Positions 1-11,150 are shown, counted from the first letter of the stretch. The stretch: DNA of 64,000 nucleotides from Taiwanofungus camphoratus (GCA_003999685.1 CP021222.1:1426001-1490000); one strand, 5' to 3'. Numbers and translations are program-made. Notes: generated by a model from the sequence alone, not told the origin.

Positions 1-205
1 CTTAGACCACCTATATCCTTGTGACTACACTAGGACATAGGCTGTGACTTAGCCCGCAACTCTCTCGAGACCGTTGGGCTAGCGGTTGAAGACTTAGACG
101 TGTACTCGTCGTCAGCCAGGCTGACTCCTCGTTTACACTTCACGCCTGACTACTCAACGACCCCCCGTCACAGTAGTCACCTACGGGCGTAGACCCCCCG
201 TAACA
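1..205 (+). repeat. 5' LTR (partial) of young Ty3 chromovirus
   Basis: These 205 bases are the 3' portion of a long terminal repeat. They match bases 6003-6207 with no difference that I can see, and end in GTAACA, the complement of the TGTTAC that opens the 3' copy. The first roughly 366 bases of this LTR lie left of the window. Identity across the whole overlap points to a very recent insertion, since the two LTRs are copied from one template at integration. Confidence 0.93.
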
Positions 206-410
206 TTAGGACAAGATTCCTTCTACAAACTCTATCTCAGGATAGCGAATTAGAACGCGAGCAAGCGGAAGAAACCGGACCCTCACCAACGTCCTCATAG
301 GAAGGATTGGGTAAGACCAGTGTCCCCGTTGGAAGGGACTGGCAGGAGGATCACTTGACTACAAGTGCGTACCATCAGTGTTGAATTGAAGGATAAGAAA
401 CACCGGAAAG

Positions 411-3400
411 ATGGAGAAGTTCCTGGCGATAGTCTGGAGAGCTATCACCTGGCGAAGAAAATTGAAGGAAGGAAGGGAGGAAGACTACATACCCCGACCG
501 GAAACAACAGAAGAAGCAGCCCTAGGGATCCCCTGGGATGGACCGCTTACCCCAAGCGACAATGACCTCAGACTTTCTCAGCCCTCCACTGAAGCCCTTG
601 AACAGGGGCAGAGAGGCACAGGCTCCAGGCAAGGACACCGACACAACCACCCCGATACAGCTCTGACACCTCATCACTGGAAGAAGAGGAGCTGCTACCG
701 ATGCAGGAAGCCAGGACACTTGGTCAAGGCATGCCCGGAGCCCAGGAAAATTAGAAAGGAAGGACACAGAGACGTGGCCCTAGGGGAAGCTGACGATGAA
801 CACGATAATCCACACAAAAGCGAACCCAGACTTCCACAACCCTCCAATGATACCGGGAGAGACAGGGAGCTGGAACTGCACCACTCGTCAAACTCAGACG
901 ACTTCGCCTTGGAGGAAACCCAGCCATATCCGGTCCCACCAGCAGACTACTGGAGCAGTGAAGAAACGGAGGAATCCTTAGGAACATCCACCGTAGAATC
1001 CATTGAACAGAAACGGTTCCCTCATTTTGAGCACTTCACTGATGCCCCAGGAGGGGAATCATTGGCTGAAGGCACAGGGAAACCTGCGCAAAGAAACTTG
1101 GACAAGCCAAAGACCAGTAAGGACCCGACCATCTCAATGGGGGCCACAATCACAGGATACCGGAAAGGAACCACTCTGTATGTAGAAGGTTATGTTGTCG
1201 CCGGGAAAAGGGCCATCGCTGTGAGACCACTAATCGATAGCGGAGCCGATGCCAACCTCATACACCCTGACCTTGTGGAACGATGGGGACTGCCCACACG
1301 ACCGCTACCTCGGAAGGTACGAAGTACGACCATTGATGGGACCCCCAACAGGGGTGGACCAATTACCCATCGAGTTGAAGGGAGCATACGGCTTGAAGGG
1401 TATGACATACCCACAAACTTCTATGTATCGGACATCGGGGACCTCGAAGTAGTGCTGGGCAACCCTTGGTTGATTCAAGTCAACCCGCAGATTGATTGGC
1501 CGAAAGGGACCCTCACGGTTGACCCAGACAGGATTAAGGAATGGCAGGGGTACTATGCTTGGATCATGAACCAGCCTACCACGGACGGCATCCCATTGTG
1601 CCGAGCCTCTGCACACGAGGACGATGATGAGCTAGAAACCATCCTATGTGCTTATACAAGGGGAGAAGGGGTCTTAGGCATGTTCAACGATCAACCGGAG
1701 CCCCTATTCGATGAAACGGGCCTGCTGCAGCCACCCAAGAAGTCTCAACCATCGTTAGATCGGAACAGCCATGTAAGGGGCTCAAAACGGTTCATAGCCA
1801 CCGCCAGGCAGACAAGCGCACCACTGACACCCCCTGAGGAGGGGCCACAGATTGAAGACCTGGTGCCTGAGTACTTACTCGACTACCGGGACCGCTTTGA
1901 AAAGGCGGCCGCTGCTCGATTCCCTGATTCGAGACCATGGGACCACGCTGTGGAGACAAAGCCTAACTTTGTACCTAGGAAGTGCGGGGTAATTGCATTA
2001 TCCCTGACCGAACAAGCAGAGATGGACAAGTTCCTTGACGAGAACCTGGCGAAAGGATATCTACGGGACTCAAAGTCACCCATGGCCTCCCCAGCATTTT
2101 TTGTGGCAAAAAAGGATGGTACACTCAGGCCCTGTCAGGATTACCGATACCTCAACAACAGCACGATAAAAGATGCATACCCACTCCCACTCATTGGAGA
2201 GCTCATCGACAACCTGCAAAAGGCAACTATATTCACGAAGCTGGACCTCCGAAATGGCTACAACAATGTACGCATCAGGGAGGGCGACCAGTGGAAGGGA
2301 GCGTTCATGGTGAATCACCACGGAACCAAGAAGCTAGTTGAACCAACGGTAATGTTCTACGGCATGTGCAATGCCCCGGCCACCTTTCAGCGGCTTATGA
2401 ATGATGGGTTTCAAGACATGCTTGCGGAAGGATGGTTAGCCATTTATATGGACGACATCCTGATCTACTCCGATGATGCTACCATCCACCGAGAACGGAC
2501 ACGCCGGGTACTGCAACGCTTGCAGGAGATGGACCTCTTTGTGAAACCGGAAAAGTGTGCCTTTGATGTACAAGAAGTTGAGTTTCTGGGAATGACCATC
2601 ACACCAGGCCACATCCATATGGACACTGGCAAGCTGCGGGGCATCGATGAATGGCCCATACCGACCAAAGTCAAAGATGTGGAACGATTCCTGGGCCTTG
2701 CCAATTACTATCGACGGTTTATACGCGGATTCTCAGACATCGCCCACCCCCTGAATGCACTTAAGAAAAAGGGGGTAGCTTGGAACTGGTCGAACAAGTG
2801 CCAGGCAGCCTTCGAGGCACTTAAACGCCGTTTTTGTGAGGCCCCAGTACTCACCATGCCCGACCCTGAGAAACCGTTTGTAATCGAGGCCGATGCCTCA
2901 CTGGTTGCGACAGGTGCAGTACTGCAACAGGAGGGCCCTGATGGGAAACTTCACCCGGTGGCATTCCTTTCAAAATCGCTGAAGGAAGCAGAACGGAACT
3001 ATCAGATCTATGATAGAGAACTACTGGCAATCGTACGAGCACTTGAGGAATGGCGTCACCACCTGGAGGGCGCAAAGCACCCGGTCACGGTTATAACGGA
3101 CCACAAGAATCTGACATACTTCAGAGAAGCCCAACGGCTAACACGACGCCAGGCACGATGGCAACTACTGCTTTCACAGTTCGAATTACGACTGGAGAAT
3201 CGAAAGGGTAAACGACTCGTAGTGGCGGACGCCCTATCACGTAGACCAGGACATCCAGGGGGCGAGAGGGACAATGAGGACATTGTCCTCTTACCAGAAA
3301 CACTGTTTGCAAAGGCAGTTAATGTTGACCTCATCGAGCGCATCCGGCAACACCGAAGTCGTGACAGCATGGTCATCGAGACGATTGACGCTTTAAAACG

Positions 3401-5393
3401 GGGGAAAGTACCACCATTCAAGGGCACTGGATTTGCGCACACAACATTGGCCGATTGGGATGTGCAGGATGGATTGATTCTGTACAAAAATCGAATCTAT
3501 GTACCCCCTAGTGATGACTTGCGCAGAGAAGTCATTCGACTTTGCCATGACACCCCAGCTATGGCCCATCCAGGAGCACAGGGAACGTTTGCCATTGCTA
3601 GAAGGGACTGGTTCTGGGATGGCATGGCCACGTTTATCGAAAAATACGTGAAAGGCTGCGCCAAATGCCAGGAGAATAAGGTCAACACGCATCCAACACG
3701 ACCACCAATGCAACCCATCCCAACGGAACCGAACTCCAGGCCGTTCTCACACATCTCAGTCGACTTCATCACAGACCTGCCAGAATCGCGTGGATCTGAC
3801 GCACTAATGGTAGTGGTGGACCGAGAACTGTCCAAAGGGATAGTCCTGGTTCCTTGCAACAAGACCATCGATGCAGTAGGAACAGCCGAGGCACTCCATC
3901 AGAACGTTTACCGGCGATATGGGCTACCTGACAGAATCATATCGGACCGAGGCCCACAGTTTGCAGCAACGGTGTTCCGGGAGTGGTGCAAGCTGACAGG
4001 TGTCAAAGCGGCCATGAGCACTGCCTACCATCCGCAGTCTGATGGAAGCACTGAGCGTGTCAATCAGGAACTCGAAGCCGCATGGAGGATCCTGTGTGCC
4101 AACAATCCTCATAACTGGGCAAAGTTTATCCCGGAATTTGAATTCGCACACAATCAGGTGCCGCATGCTGGAAGAAGGGAGTCACCATTCAAGCTGATTA
4201 TGGGATATGATCCAAAGGCAATCGGATCACCAAAGGCATCGGAAAGGTACCCATCAATCAAGGACCGACTCTTAGCCATCGGAGAGTTCAGAAAGGAAGC
4301 ACTGGCAGCACAGGATCTAGCTGCGCAGTTGATGGCAGAAAGGGCTCGAACCACATGGCAGCCACTTGAGAAGGGGACGCAGGTTTGGCTAGAAGCAACT
4401 AACCTCCGCCTAAAGACCCCGAGGAAGTTTTCCCCAAAGCGAGTGGGACCACTCAAGATAGCCGAAGTCCTAGGACCGCTAACGTACAAGCTTCAGCTAC
4501 CAAGGGCATGGAAGATACATCCAGTATTCCATGCATCGCTGTTGACACCATACAGGGAAACCAAGGAACATGGTCCGAACTTCACAAGGCCGCCCCCGGA
4601 ATTAGTCGATGGCGATGAAGAATACGAAGTCGAAGCCATTCACGGGCATCGTGCCCAACGTGGGAAATGGCAGTTCCTAATCAAATGGGTTGGATGGCCA
4701 AACTCGGCTAATACATGGCAGTCCGAGGCGGACTTAAGGAACTCGCCCGACCTTCTGGAGGAATATAAGAAGGTCAACAGGTTGCCTGCAAGGCCCCAGG
4801 TCAACGCCCGCTACACCCGGATCTGCAGAGCTGCATACAACCGACATTCAGTGGAGGCACGGCACTACGATGTCCACTCATACAGACCCCCGACAGCTAT
4901 CCGTCTACTTGAACCACAGCGCAGCAAGGGTACGAGACCTCGCACCCCGAGTACGAGCAAGACACACACGCGCACACCCCTACCGAAACATTCAAGAGAC
5001 AGTGCCCCCATTGGCAGCGTCCGACGATCCGTACGATCAGTGGAGACTTGCGCACCGCACGGCCTGGGCCCTGGTGGATGCCGACCTACGCCCAGAAATA
5101 GACACCCGGCTGTTGGCTTGGCCAGACCTGTGGGAGTTGACGAACATTTACCGGACACTGGTCATTGTCGCGCGAGAGGCTGGCAGCTTGGCCACACTCG
5201 AACGAAGGCAAACAGGCCTTGGGCCAAATGGCAACAACCCGACAACGTGGCAGTTGGCCACTCTCCACATAGATGCAAGCCGAGCAGCCCGCAACCTGCT
5301 CGCCGTCCTCATGCGCTCCCCTCTAATGGGCGTCATCGACAACCTGATACCGCCACGACATCAGGCCAGAACACAGGCCCCTTCTGTCAGTGA
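411..5393 (+). CDS. Gag-pol polyprotein of the young chromovirus
   Basis: This open frame of about 1660 residues shows a CCHC knuckle (CYRCRKPGHLVKAC, near residue 95), an aspartic protease (DSGADANLIHP, near 275), a reverse transcriptase with YMDDILIYS (near 679), an RNase H start (EADASLVATGAVL, near 825), and an integrase with an HHCC zinc region followed by the three acidic residues in SVDFITDLP, ISDRGPQF and the glutamate of STERVN. A C-terminal chromodomain (near 1404-1455, with FLIKWVGWP) probably steers integration toward marked chromatin, as known for chromoviruses. The stretch after the chromodomain is Arg/Pro-rich and overlaps a better-looking frame, so the true end of the polyprotein may be earlier than the stop. 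Confidence 0.9.
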   Translation: MEKFLAIVWRAITWRRKLKEGREEDYIPRPETTEEAALGIPWDGPLTPSDNDLRLSQPSTEALEQGQRGTGSRQGHRHNHPDTALTPHHWKKRSCYRCRKPGHLVKACPEPRKIRKEGHRDVALGEADDEHDNPHKSEPRLPQPSNDTGRDRELELHHSSNSDDFALEETQPYPVPPADYWSSEETEESLGTSTVESIEQKRFPHFEHFTDAPGGESLAEGTGKPAQRNLDKPKTSKDPTISMGATITGYRKGTTLYVEGYVVAGKRAIAVRPLIDSGADANLIHPDLVERWGLPTRPLPRKVRSTTIDGTPNRGGPITHRVEGSIRLEGYDIPTNFYVSDIGDLEVVLGNPWLIQVNPQIDWPKGTLTVDPDRIKEWQGYYAWIMNQPTTDGIPLCRASAHEDDDELETILCAYTRGEGVLGMFNDQPEPLFDETGLLQPPKKSQPSLDRNSHVRGSKRFIATARQTSAPLTPPEEGPQIEDLVPEYLLDYRDRFEKAAAARFPDSRPWDHAVETKPNFVPRKCGVIALSLTEQAEMDKFLDENLAKGYLRDSKSPMASPAFFVAKKDGTLRPCQDYRYLNNSTIKDAYPLPLIGELIDNLQKATIFTKLDLRNGYNNVRIREGDQWKGAFMVNHHGTKKLVEPTVMFYGMCNAPATFQRLMNDGFQDMLAEGWLAIYMDDILIYSDDATIHRERTRRVLQRLQEMDLFVKPEKCAFDVQEVEFLGMTITPGHIHMDTGKLRGIDEWPIPTKVKDVERFLGLANYYRRFIRGFSDIAHPLNALKKKGVAWNWSNKCQAAFEALKRRFCEAPVLTMPDPEKPFVIEADASLVATGAVLQQEGPDGKLHPVAFLSKSLKEAERNYQIYDRELLAIVRALEEWRHHLEGAKHPVTVITDHKNLTYFREAQRLTRRQARWQLLLSQFELRLENRKGKRLVVADALSRRPGHPGGERDNEDIVLLPETLFAKAVNVDLIERIRQHRSRDSMVIETIDALKRGKVPPFKGTGFAHTTLADWDVQDGLILYKNRIYVPPSDDLRREVIRLCHDTPAMAHPGAQGTFAIARRDWFWDGMATFIEKYVKGCAKCQENKVNTHPTRPPMQPIPTEPNSRPFSHISVDFITDLPESRGSDALMVVVDRELSKGIVLVPCNKTIDAVGTAEALHQNVYRRYGLPDRIISDRGPQFAATVFREWCKLTGVKAAMSTAYHPQSDGSTERVNQELEAAWRILCANNPHNWAKFIPEFEFAHNQVPHAGRRESPFKLIMGYDPKAIGSPKASERYPSIKDRLLAIGEFRKEALAAQDLAAQLMAERARTTWQPLEKGTQVWLEATNLRLKTPRKFSPKRVGPLKIAEVLGPLTYKLQLPRAWKIHPVFHASLLTPYRETKEHGPNFTRPPPELVDGDEEYEVEAIHGHRAQRGKWQFLIKWVGWPNSANTWQSEADLRNSPDLLEEYKKVNRLPARPQVNARYTRICRAAYNRHSVEARHYDVHSYRPPTAIRLLEPQRSKGTRPRTPSTSKTHTRTPLPKHSRDSAPIGSVRRSVRSVETCAPHGLGPGGCRPTPRNRHPAVGLARPVGVDEHLPDTGHCRARGWQLGHTRTKANRPWAKWQQPDNVAVGHSPHRCKPSSPQPARRPHALPSNGRHRQPDTATTSGQNTGPFCQ

Positions 5394-5625
5394 TGGTCCG
5401 CCCAACTCTATCACTGGTGGTACCCCTAGCTCGACCAGTGGGGGGAACTCCCCCTTCTGCATACGATGCCGACAAATGGGACATTGGAGCCATGACTGCA
5501 TGCATACCAGCGATGACGATATCCCTTCCGACCAGTCTGACACCCTCCGACCACGAGCCAGGGTCAAATCAGAACAAGAGGGGTCAGACGCTGAGGGTTC
5601 GATCGTCGGGGCGACGAGTCCTTGA
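4870..5625 (+). CDS. Accessory 3' ORF with CCHC knuckle in the young chromovirus
   Basis: An ATG-initiated frame of 251 residues starts just after the chromodomain and overlaps the end of the pol frame by about 520 bases in another frame, ending 11 bases before the 3' LTR. Its first 170 residues look like folded protein: rich in Trp, Leu and Ala, with likely helices around TAWALVDADLRPE and WELTNIYRTLVIVAREAG. A Ser/Thr/Gly linker leads to one CCHC knuckle (CIRCRQMGHWSHDC) and an acidic tail. Ty3 elements normally end after the integrase, so a separate downstream knuckle protein is unusual. Function is unknown; nucleic-acid binding is inferred from the knuckle. The neighbouring element at 11.7-15.2 kb also has a knuckle frame in this position. 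Confidence 0.65.
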   Translation: MSTHTDPRQLSVYLNHSAARVRDLAPRVRARHTRAHPYRNIQETVPPLAASDDPYDQWRLAHRTAWALVDADLRPEIDTRLLAWPDLWELTNIYRTLVIVAREAGSLATLERRQTGLGPNGNNPTTWQLATLHIDASRAARNLLAVLMRSPLMGVIDNLIPPRHQARTQAPSVSDGPPNSITGGTPSSTSGGNSPFCIRCRQMGHWSHDCMHTSDDDIPSDQSDTLRPRARVKSEQEGSDAEGSIVGATSP

Positions 5626-5636
5626 GAGGGGGGTAA
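5624..5636 (+). other. Polypurine tract of the young chromovirus
   Basis: GAGAGGGGGGTAA lies directly before the TGTTAC start of the 3' LTR, where the primer for second-strand synthesis is expected. The same GGGGGGTAA ending precedes the LTR at 14665, which suggests the two elements belong to one lineage. Confidence 0.8.
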
Positions 5637-6207
5637 TGTTACAAGGCGATAATGGTGCGAACATATATTTTCATTTCTCTTTACTATACCGGACTAGCGG
5701 GTCGTGTACACTTACAATTATCACCATTATTCCTGACGGGCCGACCGTCACCCGCTTAGTTATGGACTGTTCCTCAGAAGGGACCACTTGGGCCTCTGAC
5801 TTATGGACGCTTAGGTGCTGGTACCCGTGGGAGTGAGGGCTGGCTTGCCCTAAACCCACCATAGTACTTAAGGGGTTGGCTCACCGCGGAGCACCCCAAT
5901 CTTGTCCTCTTTAGTTACACTGTGTACTTCGGTGCTGTCGTTACCATTTGTACTTCACGACTGGGCTTAGGCCTCTATACCTTTGTCTATTCAACGGGTC
6001 GCCTTAGACCACCTATATCCTTGTGACTACACTAGGACATAGGCTGTGACTTAGCCCGCAACTCTCTCGAGACCGTTGGGCTAGCGGTTGAAGACTTAGA
6101 CGTGTACTCGTCGTCAGCCAGGCTGACTCCTCGTTTACACTTCACGCCTGACTACTCAACGACCCCCCGTCACAGTAGTCACCTACGGGCGTAGACCCCC
6201 CGTAACA
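5637..6207 (+). repeat. 3' LTR of the young chromovirus
   Basis: This 571-bp repeat begins TGTTACAAGG and ends CCGTAACA, giving inverted ends TGTTAC/GTAACA. Its last 205 bases match bases 1-205. Flanking base 6208 onward (GTTGA) is integrase code of the older element; the matching target duplication on the left lies outside the window. Confidence 0.93.
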
Positions 6208-9162
6208 GTTGACCCGTTCTGTACTCCCATCTGATTGGGGGTGGTAGGCAGTGGACATTGCCGCCTTGACTCCTGTCAGCTTACACCATTCTCGAAATGC
6301 AGCCGCTGCGAACTGTGGTCCTCGGTCGGATATCATCCGGTCAGGTAGGCCATATCGCCTGTATACATTGAGGTGTAGGGCCTCTGCCGTCCCTACCGCA
6401 TCTATGTTCTTGGTGCAGGGTATGAGCACAATGCCCTTGGTGAGTTCTCTGTCAACCACTACTATGAGCGCATTGAAGCCCTGTGACTCTGGTAGGTCAG
6501 TGATGAAGTCTACTGATATGTGCGAGAATGGCCTTGAGTTCGGCTCTGTGGGGATGGCCATCAGGGGGGGTTTCGTTGGGTGTGTGTTGATCTTGCTCTC
6601 CTGGCATTTGGCGCACCCCTCAACATATTTCTCGATGAATGAAGACATTCCATGCCAGAACCAGTCCCTTCGGGCGATGGCCATTGTACCTTGTGCCCCT
6701 GGGTGTGCCATTGCTGGTGTGTCATGACAGAGTTGAATGACTTCTCGGCGCAGATCATCATCAGGGGGTACGTAAACTCTGTTTTTGTATAAAATTAGTC
6801 CCTCCTGAATGTCCCAGTCTGCCAGCTTTGTGTGCGCAAAGCCTGTGCCCTTGAATGGCGGTACCTTCCCCCGTTTTAAAGCGTCAATCGTCTCGATGAC
6901 CATCCTGTCACGGGTACGACATTCACGTATCTTTTCGATGATTGCAGTGTTGGTGGCGTTGACAAAGAGGTCTGTTGGTAACAGGATGACATCTTCGTTG
7001 TCATGTTTCCCTCCTGGGTGGTCAGGTCGCCGGGAGAGTGCATCGGCGACTATGAGTCGACTGCCTTTTTTGTTTAATAGTTGCAGGTCAAATTGTGACA
7101 GGAATAACTGCCATCGGGCCTGGCGTCGGTTGAGTCGTTGTGCTTCTCGGAAATAGGTGAGGTTCTTGTGGTCGGTGATCACCGTGACCGGATGTCCACT
7201 TCCCTCAAGGTGGTGGCGCCATTCCTCAAGTGCTCGGACAATGGCCAGCAGCTCTCTGTCATATACTTGATAATTCCGCTCCGCTTCTTTCAGGCTCTTC
7301 GAGAGGAAAGCTATAGGGTGTAGCCGCCCTTCTTCATCAAGTTGTTGAAGCACTGCACCAGTGGCTACCAGAGAGGCGTCGGCCTCAATGGTGAATGGTT
7401 TGGACGGGTCGGGCATGCGAAGGATAGGCATGCTCTGGAAACACCGTTTGAGCTCGTCAAAGGCCTCCTGGCAGGCTTTGGTCCAGTTCCACTCCGCGCG
7501 TTTCTTCTTGATGACATTCAAGGGGTGAGCGATGTGGGAGAAGTTGTGGATGAAGCGTCGGTAGTAGTTGGCGAGACCCATGAATCGTTCCACATCCTTG
7601 ACCCTAGTAGGAATGGGCCAATCTGCGATTCCTGCCAGTTTGTCCTTGTCCATGTGCACCTGCCCAGGTGAGATGGTCATTCCCAAGAAGTCAACTTCGA
7701 CGACATCGAACGCGCATTTCTCTGGCTTTACAAATAGATCCCATTCCTGCAGCCATTGTAGGACGCGTCTGGTTCGTTCTCGGTGGGCTTCCATATTGTC
7801 GGAGAAAATGAGGATGTCGTCCATATAGATCGCGATCCACCCCTCGGCCAGCATGTCCTGGAACGCGTCATTCATCATTCGCTGAAATGTGGCCGGCGAG
7901 TTGCACATCCCAAAGAACATGACAGTGGGTTCGACGATCTTGTCCTGATTCCCATGTTTGACCATGAATGCTCCTTTCCATTGATCGCCCTCTCTGATCC
8001 GGACGTTGTTGTACCCGTTTCGGAGGTCTAATTTAGTGAACACAGTGGCCCTTTGGAGCCTGTCGATTAGCTCTCCTATGAGGGGTAAGGGGTAGGCATC
8101 TTTGATCGTGCCCTTGTTCAGGTATCGGTAGTCCTGGCACGGGCGCAAGGTACCATCCTTTTTTTTGACAAAAAAGGCTGGTGACGCCATTGGTGAGTTC
8201 GATTCTCGGAGATAGCCCTTGGCCAGGTTTTCTTCCAAAAATTTGTCCATCGCTGCCTGTTCATTTGGAGACAAAGGAATTACGGCGCATTTTCTGGGGA
8301 CAAAGTCTGGCCTTAATTCGATGGCATGGTCCCAGGGCTTGGATTCTGGGAACCGGTTGGCAGCCTCCTTTTCAAACAACCGTTTATAGTCCCACAGGTA
8401 TTCTGGGACAAGGTCTTCTACGGATGGGGGTGGGTCCTTGGGGATCACCAATTCCGTGAGCTCTGGGACATCCCATACCATACGTGGGGAGTCAGAGAAG
8501 CGTGTTAGTCGATTGAGCCCTAGTTGTGTGGGCTTTAGGGCCTGCAGTAGCCCGTCTTCACGTATGAGCGGCTGCCCTTTCTGTTGGAAGATCCCCAGAA
8601 CCCCTTCTCCTTGTGTGTAAGCACACATTATGTCCGAAAGCTCCTCATCGTCTTCATGAATGGAAGCTCGACACAGGGGAATTCCATCTGTCGTGGGTTG
8701 GCTCATGATCCAGGCATAGTATCCTTGCCATTCTGTGAGTCGAGCTTGGTCAATCTCGAGCGTTCCTTCTACCCAGTCGATGCGTGGGTTGACTTGTGCG
8801 AGCCAGGGGTTGCCGAGTACTACATCGAGCGTTCCAATGTTTGAGACATAAAAGTTGGTTGGGATGTCATTCCCCTCTAATCGTATGCTCCCTTCGACTC
8901 TGTGGGTAATCGGTCCCCCTTTGTTTGTAGAGCCATCAATGGTGGTTGAGGTTACTGTCCTGGGAAGCGGTCGAGTGGGGAGTCCCCACTTCCTTACAAA
9001 GTCGGGGTGAATTAGGTTGGCGTCAGCCCCACTATCCAATAAGGGGCATGCAGCAACGGCTTTCTCTCCTACGACGATGTAACCCGGTAGATAAAGTGTA
9101 TTGCGCTTGCGCGTTCCGGTAATTACATTTCGTACAGAGAGTTTAGGCGACTCGTGCGTCAC
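6208..9162 (-). pseudogene. Pol region of the older chromovirus
   Basis: The minus-strand frame encodes an aspartic protease (LLDSGADANLIHP), reverse transcriptase with YMDDILIF, RNase H (DRELLAIVRALEEW) and the integrase zinc region and first catalytic acids (SVDFITDLP, ISDRGPQF, STERVN). The frame stays long and open up to the point where the young element was inserted. The protein starts just after the end of a gag frame, as expected for adjacent gag and pol expressed from one transcript. Strong similarity to the young element's pol shows common descent. Confidence 0.88.
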
Positions 9163-9173
9163 GTCGGGTCGCC

Positions 9174-11150
9174 TTACAGAAAATCCACAAAGTCGTGGTG
9201 CTGAGAGAAGTGGGGGAATCTTACTCCTTTCGTTTCTTGCCCCTGCTCCTCCTGCTCAGAGGCTTCATCATCCGCCTCGTTCTCATCTTTCATGTTGGCC
9301 CTTCGGTTTGGGGGTCCTGTTCCCCGATCTGAGGTTCGCTCTGGGCAGTCTTTGGCCAGGTGCCCCTTATTGTGGCATTTGTAGCAGGAGCCCGTCCTTC
9401 GGTCTTGCAAGCGCTGATGGTCTGACTTCCCACTGTCAAATGCCCTTGCTGCGACTCGTGGAGGGGTTTTCGAAGTTCTTTGAGCGGCATCGATGGCCTT
9501 GTTGTTTCGATAGGCCCGGTCCCGTTGGGCAGCAGCTTCCTTCCATCCTTCTAGGGTTGTGGGGGCTACATCTCGTTCCATGATTCGGACTCGCGTGGTG
9601 CTGGGTAGTTTTTCTCGGTACCAGGCCATAAGGGCACTTTCTTCGGTGATTTCTGCCCTGCGGGCCAGTCGGTCGAACTCCTTGTTGAAATCGGCAATGG
9701 GTTTGTCGTAGGTGTAGACCAAGTTCCGTAGTTCGATGGCTGCAGAGACCTCCTCCTCTATTACCCCGAACCTTTTGATGAACTCGAGAGCGACATTCCT
9801 GAAAGTGCCGTACCCCCGGCTCACCCCTCGGATGAGGGGGTGGGGTTCGAGTGCCTTTTCGGTGAGAGTATCGGCCCAGGCACCAGCATGGCCTTCGAGG
9901 TGGCCAAGGAAATTGCCGACCTTTTCTCATTCGGAAGCAGAGGCCCATCGCTCGGTGTCAAATCTTCGGGCAAATTGGATGAGGAAGTGTCGGGCATCCT
10001 CTCGCTTTCCAGAGAACTTAGTAATTTCTGGCTCTTTTCGGTCCGGTACCCGTGCAGCTCCCTGTGGGAGGGGCGTTCCTCCAGACGGCTGCCCCCCTCC
10101 AGGGGGTCCTCCCCCAGGGGGTCCTCCTCCCCCAGGTGGTCCTCCTCTACCGGGTAGTCCTCCTCCACCGGGCACTCCTCCGCCAGGTGTTCCTCCTCCG
10201 CCAGGTGGTCCTCCTCCACCAGGTGGTCCTCCTGGGGGTCCTCCACTCTCGTCATAAGGTGGTCCTCCCTCGAGGGGGCCTTCCTCCCCCAGCCCATCGT
10301 CAGGCGGTGGCCCTGATTCCCCTATTCCTGATCGGAAAGAGCTCAAGCCACGGGGTGTTTCCGGGGTGGAAGGGGATGTTTTTCCTGTCCCTTCAGTCTC
10401 CATTTGTCGTTCTGTCCGTTCAATGTCAGGATCGGTTAGTTCTGAGCTGGAGCCTTCGTCGGAGGGTGGGTCGGTTTCGTCAAAGGTTGTCCAGCGGGCC
10501 TGGATGAGGGCACGATTGGTTGGAGTACAAGGTTCGAAATCACTTCCCCTGTAGAGTGCAGAGTCGTAGCGGTGAGGGCACGGTTGCGTTGAGCAGACCC
10601 TCCAGTTAGAAGTCTTCGTGTAATGTCGGTGTACGTCCCGATTGTTCTCCGCTTGATAGCGATGAGCCTTCCCGGCGCACGTCAGGGTCGACCTCCACCT
10701 CGTTTTGGAGGATGGATCCAGCTTGCCACCGGCGATAGAAATCTCGGGCGCTCAGTAGCCTTTGATATAGGTTCACGATTATGGGAACGGCCAACTGAAA
10801 TGAGAAACGTGGGTTTGAGAGCACCTTCTGAGCAGTGAGGATACGGTGGTCAAGGACTTCGTCAAAATCTTCAGAGGGAGTGGGAGGTAGTGGTCGGCTC
10901 CCTTCCCTACTTGCCAGCCTGTCGTGGTTTTCTAATACAGCTTGCCAAGCGTCGCTGGCTCTGGAGATGCGGGAGCGGGTGTAAAGGATCAGCTCCCTCT
11001 GTTCAGCTGGGAGGAAGCTGGTGGAACTATCGGCGTGGAGAATGGCTCTGAGGTTGCGCTCAGCTCGATCCAGGACCTCTTCTAAAGTCGGGAGAGTAGG
11101 GTCAAATGCTGCGTGATCCAGCTCTTCTTCTTGTTCGTAGTCGATATCAA
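9174..11150 (-). pseudogene. Gag region of the older chromovirus
   Basis: Minus-strand code before pol includes a Ty3-type capsid segment (LVYTYDKPIADFNKEFDRLA), a CCHC knuckle (CYKCHNKGHLAKDCPE, about 9350-9400) and an acidic, glutamate-rich stretch near the end. Farther right lies a Gly/Pro-rich stretch and more gag-like coding up to about 11.15 kb. The frame is broken in about two places. Gag forms the particle that packages the RNA; the knuckle binds nucleic acid. Confidence 0.75.
10091..10244 (-). repeat. Gly/Pro minisatellite inside gag
   Basis: On the plus strand a GGTCCTCCTCC-like word of about 15-18 bp recurs roughly eight times with small variations. On the minus strand it reads as GGPPGGG-type collagen-like repeats in the gag frame. 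Such low-complexity tracts expand by slippage; here it gives gag a flexible linker of about 50 residues. Confidence 0.8.

Larger units (their letters stand above)
1..6207 (+). mobile_element. Young Ty3/Gypsy chromoviral retrotransposon
   Basis: This is an LTR retrotransposon with a partial 5' LTR (1-205), a long gag-pol frame (411-5393), an overlapping downstream frame (4870-5625), a purine tract and a complete 3' LTR (5637-6207). Domain order is CCHC knuckle, protease, reverse transcriptase, RNase H, integrase, chromodomain, which defines the chromoviral branch of Ty3. It lies inside the integrase gene of an older relative on the opposite strand, so the two elements sit tail to tail. Identical LTR segments make it the youngest insertion here. 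It looks nearly whole; the gag portion is short beside that of its relative, so one break is possible. Confidence 0.92.

Noticed and set aside
751-4489. Many minus-strand open frames opposite the young pol gene
   Set aside because: They are shadows of the strongly conserved pol frame and have no domains of their own.
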